From the NCBI RefSeq assembly GCF_964355755.1, contig NC_092674.1, positions 5,213,001 to 5,277,000 on the forward strand: 64,000 bases of DNA, read 5' to 3'. Of the stretch, positions 12,114 to 24,700 are shown piece by piece. The stretch's first letter is position 1. Every line of letters starts with the position of its first letter. The DNA comes from Antedon mediterranea. Its lineage: Eukaryota > Echinodermata > Crinoidea > Comatulida > Antedonidae. Made by a program: the position numbers and the translations under genes. The notes under the pieces are model-generated. The model was given only the letters and a program-made list of their open reading frames with translations. It was not told the origin of the DNA and did no database searches.

Positions 12114-12115
12114 TT

Positions 12116-15100
12116 TCATATGCTTTGATAGTTAACCGCATCTGATGAGTCTGTTCGCATAAGAATGCCAGGTTCATGAATCAAATCAACTATATATGCC
12201 TTTGGTGGAAAACGAGGAGCAACCCCCTGAAATAAAAATAAAAGAATACGTTTTAGACTTTATATTAACAGCTTCTTTATTTTCCAATAATTGCAGTAGA
12301 ACCCATATTAAGGCAATAAACCTAACAAATTTCCCCTTGATAGCAGTGACCCCTGAATATGGAGTTGGCCCTAGGGTTAAAACATATTTCCCCTCTTTTA
12401 TTTTTCATTTTTCAGGTGTCCCCCTTATAGAGGTGTCCCAAAGAAAGAGAATACATATATTGTGTCATATTGTGACTGTCATTACATAAATATACAAATT
12501 AGTAAATTACTGACCATCATGGAATGGTCATCAACCAGCATGACCACGTTCCATGCTCTGTTGTAGTCGCCTCTCGTCAATGTGCATGCAACTCCAATAC
12601 GATCAGCCAGGGCCTAGAAAATATGTAAATAATCATTTTTAATTTAAACGGATTTGTTGTGGTTTTGTTTAGTACTTTTACTGAATAAGATGATTGTGCC
12701 ACCACTAGATTTAAAATAAATTATTTTTACAGTAAAATCCCTTTATGGAACTATTCAAGATATACCTCTATTTCAGGGGATACTTTCTTGTGACACTACA
12801 GGGCAATATACAGGGCAATATACGTTACATATATTCTAATCAGTTTACACCGCTATTAAGACGATAATGTCCTATGAAATGACAAGTGATTGATAGAATT
12901 GATTGAATTTATTTGGTTCATACATAAAATACATTTTAAAACAGACAAATTACAAAAACATCAAATTCAAAGACAACTCCAGAAATATACAAAAAACAGA
13001 AGGAGTCAAACAATGGTAACAGAACAAATGAACCAAGGATAATTAGATAAAGTTTCACATTTTCAGTGTAACTTATTTCCATCCAAGTCCTTATGTACAT
13101 TTAGCTGAGACAAAATTTAGACATCTTTAATTACATTTATTTTAGCAATATATTAAACGCAATTACTTTAAGTGAAAATACATATAGGAAATATTATGGA
13201 AAATTCTTAAAATATTCTTTGACTTTGTCTTTAAACAACTTAGTAGAGGTTGTGGCCTTAATACAATCTGGAAGAGAATTCCAGTTTTTTATTCCGTTGT
13301 AATAGAAGCTGGTTTGTCCAACACCATTTAGGCGAGGGATTTGAAAGTTATGTTTTCTAGATCTGGTTTCATGTTTATGGGCGGTATAAGTGGTGATATA
13401 TGTCTTAGCATCACTAAGGTGTCCCTTTAATAGGGGCTCCACTGTAAACATAATGTTAACAGACATGCATGGTTTGACATTAAAGGCGTGTTCACCAACA
13501 AAAAAAAGGGTAGGATATAATATGAGGTCTGCGGTTTAAAATTACAAATCCTTATAAACATTTTACCTTGAACAGGAGAGCTCGGTGGTAGTGAATTCCG
13601 GTCGTAATCTTACCGATCGGAACCACGTTGCTCTGCAGGTCGTACTTTAGCTGACTGACAGGTAGTTCGTAACTGAAGCTCGACAACTGCCCTCTCTCAA
13701 TACTTCCGCCCATTTTATCGCTCACAAACCTAAGATCAATTTCAAACATGTACGAAATTAAATATATCATTAAAAGTTGTTGATGTACTTTATTTTTTAC
13801 TGTTTCAACAATAAAATTTGATACACCTCTTACGTCTTAATCTCTGTCTACACTATTAAACTTTATGTGACAAAAAATGTGATGTGCCCATATTTGGACA
13901 CACCACAATTTTTGTCAAATTAGTTTGATAGTGTAGACAGAACTATAGATTGTTTTCAGAATAAACTATGTTTCCTTTAAAAAAAATTGGTAATAAAATT
14001 CCTAAAATTTGCATAAATGAGTTAATTTCAATAAAGTTTACACTAGTTAAACATCATCTAACCAGGGAGTTGACAACTCCCTGATCTAACAGTGAAATAA
14101 GTTTCATTGTCATATAAGATACTATAAGATTTTAAACAACATTGGGGGGGGGGGGAGGTGTTATACTTTTGTTGGTATATATCATTATATTAAATTGAAG
14201 TGTTAAACTGAGATTTGCCCTTTCAATTAATGGATAATTGATTCATATATATATCATGACACCTTTTTGTTCAATCTCCTAATCTTGTGACTAAACCCTT
14301 TTAATAAAATGTTTTCGTAAATAGATCCTGCGGGTAGCTGTGTTTTTATGCAGCTTAGAGACATTCTTATAAAATGATGTCAAGCTATTCAAACACTGTA
14401 AGTTATTAACAGACATGAACTTTCTATTTAATACAATTTGTCAAAAAGGATTTAAACAGGACGTGTTTAATTCATTCATTGTTATATTATTAGAAGGCCG
14501 TCAAAAGGCAAGAGGAAGTAAACTGAAGAATTAAGTTTACTTAAACAATTATACTAATACTGTAGTAGTATGTACAATAATGGAACTAAACATATCACCC
14601 TCTCTAAACAGACACAAATTAATTTCGGTTCGTCAAAGGAATTTTCTTTATCAGCATTATGTGAACTTTCAATTTTCAAATCAAAAGTTAGATTTTAATC
14701 AGTATCAGAGTATTGGCACTAAACTAATAATGAAACTAGAAAATGTTGAAGAATTGTGATCTTGTTGCTCAAATCATTGAAGAATATCTGACTGCATATT
14801 TGAATTGAAAATATTTTATTTATACTGGTCGCCCACTTCAGACTGGTCTCCCAGATGGCAGAGTTATGATCAGTGGCTGTGATGTACTACAGTAGTACAC
14901 TGGGGTACTCCCCTACTCGTCTCAAAAGATGTACTAAGTTCTTTAAAGTGCATATGAGCTAGATGTGTACACTAGACCTACGGTTTATAGTCTTTATCAT
15001 GGTTGAAGAAGATGACATCACACAAAGTATAATGAAAATAAGATAAGAAAATATTCTTAAAATAATAAGAATTTTTGCACTAAAAACTGTTCAGTTTCAA

Positions 15101-18100
15101 TGCTATTTTTAAATCTTAAAAAAAAAATTAAAATATATATTTATTCAGTTCAACTGGAAACTGAGGAAATTTGATTTAGGGCACCTTAACGTGGGCTTAT
15201 GTGGACACGGAACTCAATGCAACTGTGTCAACTTAACTTAATTGACCTTAACTCAAAGTAATGCACAATTTAAAAAAAATACAGTTGAGTTGAGTTGAAG
15301 ATGGTAAATTGTTTCTGAACGGAAAGGAACTAAAACAAAAAGATTCAGTTTAATGTCAACTACTAAGCACATTGTGCGCACGGTATGGTAAACATGACTA
15401 GCTACAAATAAATAATGTTGATATAAGTTTGCAGTACACCATATACACTCCTAAGGACGATCAAAGCATATTGATTAAAACGTAAAGAAACTCGACAGTT
15501 CTTTTTATAACTAATATATGTGGTGTACCGCAAACTTTATATCAACATTGATTTCACCATGCAAACCTTAAAAAAATATAGCTACAATAAGTTCCACATG
15601 GCTATAGTAATCGTATTTATACTGGTCCCTTTTAGTTCCTTTCAGTTAAAATAAACAAATTATGACACAAATTAAGAAACTTACTGCGCTAGTTGAATAA
15701 CTTGTTCTTGTGTTGTTGGAAGAGGTGCAATATTTAAAACAACATCATTCAGATACTCCTCCAGTTTGGAATCTGTCGGAGGTTCAAAGGTTGGCGGTTG
15801 CTGTGCCAATAATGCCTGCTGTTCCTCCAATCGCTCTGCCTCCAGCCGTTCACGTAACTCGCGTTCCTCACGTTCTTTCTTGCTTTCTCGCTTCGCCCTA
15901 GTATTGGCAAACATCAACGCACTGTTGTTTGTAAGCATGTCGAATAAAGAAACTGGGATATTACAAAAGAGCCGATTTGATTGGTCCCGTTAGAGATTAG
16001 TTGAGTGCAGTGTTTCATAGGAATTCTCAAATAAGTGACAACAGACAAACGGGCTTGTTTTCACAATAAGTTAAATATACCATTTCTACCTACTATTACA
16101 GTGATTGTAAACACCCCACCTAGGTGTATAAATGGATACCTGCTAAGGTCAAGACACAACTGTTATTACTAGCAGCATTATGGAAGTACGGTTTCAACCA
16201 TATGTGTTTGATCAACACATGAATGATACTTACAGCGTATATAGGTTTCACAACATTAGAATATCATTATTATTGTTACACAGTAATTGTCCTTAAATGT
16301 GTTATTTAATCTAGCTAACCAGAAAACATCCACCATACTTAATAGCCCTAATGTAGTAATAGCAAAAAATGTGTACATCAAACAGGAAAGTCTTGCCATT
16401 AAAATGCAGGCATTGCTATAAAGTACACAAGTGAAAGTGAAAAATTGGGATCACACACACACACAGATAAAATGGTAACATGAAATTGATATTACGGTTA
16501 AATAAGTGATGATACTCTAGTCTTATGTATATCTTTGCTTGAGATAAAGGTAAAGGTTGACCCTGGTCTCCCAAATTTCAGTTTATTTTGTTATGCATAT
16601 ACTCAAATAGACCAAATAAATAATGAAATGAAATGAAATGATAAAAAAAGTCACAAAACAAGGTGGAAAAATATTAGAACACTGCACTGTATCTTGGCCA
16701 TTCACACAAATAATTGCTTAGTTTTAGGTGAGAGGAATACAAACCTCAACATAAAAATGTGTGTCTCTTTCTATATTGTAGATAAATGACAGTTTATATC
16801 CATAAAATATGAAAAGACAGCGTATCCAGGCAATTCACACAAATATTTGATTAGTAAATTAGTTTTACTTGAGATAGACATACAAACAAACATATGTTTA
16901 TACATAGATACCAACCCTTTAAGAAGAGCTCTAGATGACCTGCCACTAACTTGTATCTTTGAGTCTTGTTTCACATCCAGGTCTGATGATGCTGGAACAG
17001 GTGAGGCTGGCAAACTAACAAACAAAATGCCAGGACAGTTAAGAGCAGTCACCTTAAGTTTGACAGGGAACTATTAGTGTCCTTAAAGGAGAATATTCTA
17101 TCTAAGAGCCTCCTGTGTTTTTACTTGCGCTATGTGTTGTGTAACAGATGTATATTCATAACCCCACTTGTATATATAACACAAATATTACCTTGTAGAC
17201 GGAGCAAAGTTTACTAGTAAAATGGGCCTTTTCTGATTGACCTCTCCTTTACTTAATTCCTCAAGAGATAAAAACCGTGACCCGGCTCGAATCTAAATTT
17301 CAAATGAGATAAAATAATGATAATTATATAACAGTAAATATTTTCAATTGGAATAAATTGAATACAGATATGTTTAACACATTTATAGTAAAGTAGAAGG
17401 GGACACCTTTAAGCAGTTTGGCTATACAGTATTTCAAGAGATTGTGTCCCCGTAATACTCCCTTGAAAAAAGGGGTTCCAATGTACTTTAATTTTATAAA
17501 TTCCAACCAGACCTTGCCAGCATCATAAAAGCCATCTCCAATGACATCTGTTGCTGATAGTTGCCCTGTCAGTGCATACTTGGCTGGCAATGCGTTATCA
17601 AGAAGCCTTTCCAGTGCAGAGTCGCTGAAGCTGTTCTGTTTTGTAGTTGATTGTTGTATGTCCTGTAAAACTTCTAACCCACTAACAAATAGGCAAAGTA
17701 AATTAACAGTATGTGGATATTTTTTTTATACATTTTGGGCATATTTTGTATATATTAAGCTCTGTCTACACTATCAAATTTATCAAAAGTGATGATATAT
17801 ATCATGTTATGTCATATCACTACCATATTTGGGCACAATACACTTTTTTGGTGAAACAAGTTTACAAGTGTAGACAGAGCTTTAAGCCTACAACTTAAAT
17901 ACAAATAAATTAGTATAGTGTTATCCAAAAGCTTGGCATATATATATTCTTTCTGGCTGTTTTACTTCACCATTTTGATTTAGCTTTCTGCTTTTTTTAT
18001 TTGCATTTCAATTGAGATCCAGCCACTGATAACCACAGTATTGTCAATATTGTTATGTAATTTTTCTTTGGATTTAACATGAAAATATGTGCTATAGAGG

Positions 18101-21100
18101 GCGACAAAGAGATTTGATATAATTTTCATTTGGCTACTTTATTGGTTAAGTGGAGCTGTGGCTTGGTGGTTATGATGCTTGGCTACCAATCTAAGGGTCC
18201 TGGGTTCAAGTCCTGTCATATGTCAGGGTTTTTTTCTCATGACAATTTACAACTCCACTCCCAATTGTTTATGTAGAGCATCTTGTGTATATGTTTGTCT
18301 TGTGAAATTATTAAATAGTTTATCCATCCTGTAATTGGCGGGTTACTCGCTGTTGGATGAGTATGAAATAAAATAAAAAAAGTTAAAAAGTGAAGCACTA
18401 TGTAATGACTAAATGTATGGTCAATTGATAAGGTCAACAATCAATCAATTGATTGATCAATCACTCCGTGGATGATGCAGGATTTTGATAATAATAATAA
18501 GGGTGGGGGGAGGGGGTTATTTGGTTGCTTGATGTTATGTGCTGAACTTAAAAGTCATAATTTGCATTAAAATTCCCAAAATTTAGACTGGGCACCCCTT
18601 TAATCCGACCATGCACTCAAATAATCCTAACTAGCTCACCCTATTTTGCAAAGCTCAGTAGCTATGACTGGATCATTTGCACACACCACCACTGCCCAAG
18701 ATGCAGCTCGTCTTACTTCATCATTGTTGGACTGGAGCAGCTTTAATAACGGGGGAAGCCCTCCTAATCCCCGGAACTGAAACGTAAATAATACATATTT
18801 AAATACTACATTTCTTAAAAGTCCTTTTTTTATAGTGAATGAATGAGAAGCTAAGTGGGGCTGTTATCCATGGCCATAGCATTTTACGCCACATCAGAGC
18901 AGAGGCAGCGTTTGCCTGAGCTCCCTCTATCGTGAAGTAACTTGATCAGTGGGCCTATACCGTTTCTGTCTGACACCTCAACGCAATTTTGAATCATGGC
19001 CTAGCGTAATGTTGAGCACATCTGGTGGCGAAGTGCGCTCTAGAAATCTGCATTATTATTATTATATAGTAGATATGATATATAGTTTAACAGTAACATT
19101 AAAGTGATTATGTGCACATAACATGTATTGTTATTATAAATATCTTATATGGTTATCTCAGTTTATATTATTGTTTATAAAAGACATATAATGAACAAAC
19201 CTGGGCCTTAGCTTCAGAATCTGAAACGAACGAAGCAAGTGCCAACAACGCTTTGCTCTGGACATTTGTATTCCTACAAACAAAAAATGTTATATTCAAT
19301 TCAATTTTATTTTCCAAATAATATTTGTTTTACAATGATAAATAATATTACATTTTAAAACATAAGGAAGGAGCTAGAAAATAGTGTAAACACTAATCAA
19401 GTCCAGTCCCTTTAACATAAATTATACTTAACTAAATTTTACAAATATGGGCAATAATTTCATTAACACAGGCCTAAAAATAAAAACTTAACGGAGAAAT
19501 ATAAAATAAGTTTTAAAACAATCCCATTTATATATTTAAAAATTTAAATATTACTACTCTTCTTCATAAATAAGATAAATAAATAATTATATATTAATAT
19601 TAGAAAGATAATAAAAATAAACCTAACAGTGTTAATAATAATAATATTGTAAGCGCTTCAAATTATTACCCCGATCATTTTTTTTTATTAAACATCAATG
19701 GAAACATATTCTCATTACATTATTACAGCTAGTAATTGATCTCACCGCGTACCCATTTACATCTGGGTGGAAAGAGGCAAACATAAGTAAAGTATCTAAT
19801 TGCCTAAGGACACAAGCAATGCGGTTGGAGTTGGATTCAAACTCATTATCAGTAATCCAATGTCTAACACACTGCGCCACAGACTCTCTAAAAAAGTCCC
19901 CTTTATGAGGTTGAGGTATTGGCCATGGAGGAGATCCTGTGATTTGTAGCAAGCTACTGCACTGTGCAACACAATAAAGAGACAATGCCGAGGAGAGACA
20001 AGAGCAATAACAAAATGCAGTCAAATGCACTACTTACGAAGACTGCATTGGGGCGATTAGAGCCCCAACCACTCCTTTTCCCAGAGTTTCTGTACGAAGG
20101 ATCTCATCAGTGGCTAAGTTAGTCAGAGCAGATGCAGCGATTGCCTGAGCTCCCTCTTTACTGTCGTGAAGTAACTCGATCAGTGGGCCGATGCCGTTTC
20201 TGTCCGACACCTCAACGCAATTTTGAATCATGGCATTTGTCAGGTTTGCTATTGCTAATGAGGATGCTTCACGCACGTCTTCGTTTTCACTTGTTAGAAG
20301 TTTTACAATTGGTCCAATACCATCTGAAATTGTTAGCAAATGAACATACCTGTACTATACAGCCCCATGTACAGCCAACATAAAATTATTTTAGAGTTGG
20401 TTCTTAAGGTACCAAAATGGTTATCCTTGGTGGGTCATAAATAAATTCAGCTTACCATATTCAAATATAGTGCTCCTGCTTAGGGGGTTCTCAGCCATAA
20501 TTGCAAGGGCTTGGCAGCATGATGCCTGCACTAGCGGACTTTCAACTTCTAACAAGACAATCAACGTCTTCTCTCCTTCTTGTTCATGGAAGATCTTGCA
20601 ATTTTCGCCTGTATCACAAATAATTCATAATAACAATTGATACAATACAAATAAAGTTGAGGATAATGACAGATTGGATATAAAAAAAAAATATTGTTCA
20701 GATACACATGGATAGATGCATAGATATATTTGATAAATACAGATATTAAATGGATAGATAATACTAATAGAACATAAATAGAAGATGAGCTTTACTGTTT
20801 CTGGCTGCCCTTGCTATTGCTCTGGCAGTGTAGCTTTGTACTTCTGGTATCTGTGATTCAGCAGCAAATGCCATCAGCTTCTGAAGACCACCAGTACTCT
20901 GAATAAGTTCCATGCTCTCAACATCTTCCAGACAGTTAGCCATCACAAGAAGAGCATGCACATGTAATTCTTCATATTCCTGAAAGAACACAATGAGAGA
21001 GATTAATGAGATGGAGTGGAGGGTCCTGCTGGGATCAAATCCTGTCAGATACCATGATTTCTTCTCATGACAAAACAAATCCACTCAGAAAGACTTATAA

Positions 21101-24100
21101 TAAGAGAATCTTTTGTATCTCCACCATTTGGCTAACCTTGGCCTAAATGAGAGTAATAATCTGCTCTAATGGAATATCAGGTCACTGATCAGCTTTAGAT
21201 AAGTGGATATAAGAATCTAATTACAGCAAGATTAATTTAATCATATGATTTAATTAAAATAAACTGATTAGAATATGCTTATCATTTATGTTCGTTTTCA
21301 TAATACTTTGTAATTATTCTTGCACACTAAATTTTTGAACAGATATGCAGCAGTTGGAGGAATGACTGCACTGTTCACTTGGCTGCCACCTAGGGGACTC
21401 TGTAATAATAATAATAATATCTACCATAATTTATTGATTGTATTAAATCTGACATAATTGCAAGGTCATACCTAAGTACAGTAACTGAAGACCATACCTT
21501 ATTTCCTATGAAGTCTACAAGAATCTCCAGACCTTCAATCTCCCTCATGGCTTCTCTGTTGTCTACTTCTTGAGTACAGGTTATCAAACACTTGAGGGCA
21601 GTCTCCTGAATTATCGGATACTCTGATTTTAGAAGCTCTAACAATGGAGGCAGTCCACCAAGATTCCTGGAAAAAATAATTCAATACTTAATAACCTATT
21701 TAATAGAATTGAAGAAAAGGAACAGTTGAAAAGGTTGTTTTTAATATGTATGTTTTTAATATACATGTATTAACATACAGTATGGGCTGGATATAGGTTA
21801 AGCTAACACAGTAGACCAAACAAGTGTCCCGTTAATAGTGTCCCCTTTGGTCATAGTGCTAAACAACTTTATTTCACAATAGTGGTGTCCCTTGAATAGA
21901 GTGTCCCCTTTGGTCATAGTGCTAAACAACTTTATTTCACAATAGTGGTGTCCCTTGAATAGAGTGTCCCCTTTGGTCATAGTGCTAAACAACTTTATTT
22001 CACAATAGTGGTGTCCCTTGAATAGAGGTGTCCTAAAAAGGGGGTTCTACAATACTTTTTAACAGACGGTATGTCTTAAGCTCAAACTTTATGTGACAAA
22101 AAAATGTGATGTGCCCATATGAACATGATCATGTCATATCACTACCATATTTAAGCATATCACTACCATATTAGGCACATCACACTTTTTTGTCACATAA
22201 AGTTTTATAGTGTAGACAGAGCTTAAGCTTCAAAGATGAACTGACATTCTACAGACCTGATCACAGATCGACATGCGTAATCCTGCAGTAACAAAGAGAT
22301 GGCTTCTGCAGCATTCTTTTGGACATCTGCATCAGGATCTGATAATAGCATTATCAAAGGCTCCAAACCATCGTTCTGCATTATCTGTTCCTTTGAAATA
22401 AACTCTTGTGCCATGTTTAGTAGACATAATGTGGAGAACTCGTGAACTAACGTTTCCTCTAGAAATACAGTATAAAAAAGATGTTTTAATCTTTTTATAA
22501 TTATATATTATAATACTGTACTTTATATATTGTTACCCAATCACAATTAGTTTGAAAAGAATTTGATTTTTGAAAAGTTAAATTATACTATAAACACAAA
22601 CCAACAATGGTGATGGTAGTCTATGAGTGCCACTTACATGGATAAACCAACAATAGCCCTCTCTCTCCAAAGAGAGGATACATTTACGAAAAAAAGAAAT
22701 TCAGTTTAGGATATTATAATCCAGTTATAAAACTGCCAAAAGGCTTGTGAATGGCAAAATAATAATTGCTTTTTGTTTTGTTTATATATTTAGACAAATT
22801 GCCAAGGAAAAACCATAACTGGATTCATTTACTTATCCTTCTTAAAGCAATCCTGTTCACAAGACAAACAAGATGCTGTACATAAACAGAGTCTTAGTCT
22901 TTGGGAGTGAAGTTGTAAATTGTCATTATAAAAAATCCTGAAACTGACAGGACTTGAACCCAGGACCCTTGGATTGGTAGCCAAGCATCATAATCACCAA
23001 GCCACAACTCCAATCGGTTTATATATTAATTTAGAAAATCTAATATATTTTTTACTTCATTTCTTCCATGGGATGTGATCACCAGCATAATTGTTAACAA
23101 TCTATAAATAACTGACACACAGGTTGTAGGAGTCTACAGAGTGTATCACAATTATTATTACTGAAAAACTTAATAAACAGACTTATTATTGTAGTATAAA
23201 TATTATTACCAAGTGCTTTTTGTTTATAATACAATAAATAAAATATTATTAATATTTATCCATCCTTAATTGGTGAGTTACTCGTTGTTGGATGCGTATT
23301 AAATAAAAAAATGAATATACCTTCTGGTCCAAGAAGTTTAATGATATCTGGAATACAGTCAGCTTTCCTCAATAACTTTCTGACTTCAGCTAAAATAAAA
23401 CAAAAATTAAAGAAATATTATTTTAAAAAATTAGAAAAAAACAATGACAGAATAGGTCACATACTAAGTTTATTCACCATAAACTAAAACTCTATCTACA
23501 CTATCAAACTTTATGTGATAAAAAAAATGTGATGTGCCCATATATGGACATGATGATGTCATATCACTACCATGTCTGGGTATATCACTACCATATTTAG
23601 TTTGATAGTGTAGACAGAGCTTAAAGGAATTGAAATAAAATAACAATACATTTTATAAAGTTTCTTTTAAAAGAAGATCTCCATGCAGAAATTGTTTTTT
23701 TTAAAGTTTACATAATAATTGTTATTTAAAATAATAGGGACTAAAAATTCCATATATTATTATGGAATATATGAAATTGCTGTATTGGCTTGCAATACTA
23801 TGGTACTACTAGGTATAGTATTACAGCAGAGTTCATATTTATTTACTAATAGTGTCAAAACAAATCATCATATATGTATAATGTAGCTTTCAATTTGCGA
23901 AACTATGTCACGTTAGTTTATTGTGCGAGATATTCGTGGGACGTGTTGACACAGGTTTAATGGTCTGTAGGTCCAGGCGATAACTGACAACAAATTGATT
24001 GACCTAGGTCAGTATTTGGTCCTCGGTCGTCACAACTCGAAAGCTCTCAACAACAAAAAACCGTAATTGTATATTCTCTTTAAACTTATAAAACTTAACA

Positions 24101-24667
24101 TATTCTTTATATAATGGTCAATTCAATTCATATATATCGGTCGATTTCAATTTCATGTATTCAATTTCTTAAGCACAAGTTGTGCTTAAGAAATAGAATA
24201 TTGATGAAATGTCTAAAATAAAGAGGGTATAAATGATCTGGTTATGTTAATATTCAATTATTAATAATATCTGAATAATCAATAAAATCTCACACGAATA
24301 TTAACTATGATATTCTGTGAATTATGTAAAACAGATTACTGTATAAATAATTCATAAATAAATCATGAAAAATTAATTTGTTATTTATGGATGGAATCGA
24401 TAAGTGATTTAAAATATGATGTGCCAAGAAGTTTAAGAGAGTTTATAAAAAATAACAGACAAAGTTGATCTACAGAAAGTCATTTAAACTAACAGAATGT
24501 CATGTATACTGAACTGAAACTAGATAGGTTTCACCATTATATTTCTCTCTCCAAAAAAAAAGCATCTTTGGATCAACGAAGTGTCCTCTTAATAGGAGTG
24601 TCCCCTGATAGGAGATGGCCATAGTTTTAAAACATATAGCCTCAAGTTTATTTCACAGGGAAGTATC

Positions 24668-24700
<33 letters not shown>

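Larger units (their letters stand above)
6155..12115. other. Repeat-filled spacer between the PDZ-like gene and ARMC3
   Basis: No exon with coding character was seen. From left to right: GGGGACA-type repeat pieces (about 6530-7060), a two-copy 1.09-kb tandem duplication (about 7305-9470), a degenerate ATCGAT-rich array (about 9535-9860), a MITE (9953-10136), a 66-bp minisatellite (about 10635-11035) and a tandem GGTGTCCC array (11397-11815). The short ARMC3 3' UTR must end just left of 12116; minus-strand AATAAA lies at 12108-12113, almost touching the stop codon, and another near 11850. Confidence 0.6.
12116..15952 (-). other. ARMC3: ARMC3 exons 15-18: charged linker and EDR1-like domain
   Basis: Exon 15 begins with a hydrophobic-polar stretch, then a highly charged coiled-coil-like run (RESKKEREERELRERLEAER), a proline-rich hinge (PPTFEPPTDSKLEEYLND) and the entry into the domain. 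Exon 16 carries FVSDKMGGSIERGQLSSF and NVVPIGKITTGIHYHRALLFK-like sequence; exon 17 ALADRIGVACTLTRGDYNRA; exon 18 GVAPRFPPKAYIVDLIHEPG to the stop. This matches the C-terminal domain of ARMC3, which is related to that of plant EDR1/CTR1. The match is from memory of the family, not from a search. Confidence 0.88.

Noticed and set aside
13194-13466. 90-codon frame as a possible host gene
   Set aside because: The conserved part is a LINE reverse-transcriptase tail; the first 25 or so residues come from an unrelated GTGTCCC-type repeat.
18150-18225. Possible tRNA gene
   Set aside because: A and B boxes are present but arms do not pair into a cloverleaf, no T-run terminator follows, and the same head plus body and tail recurs in SINE copies.
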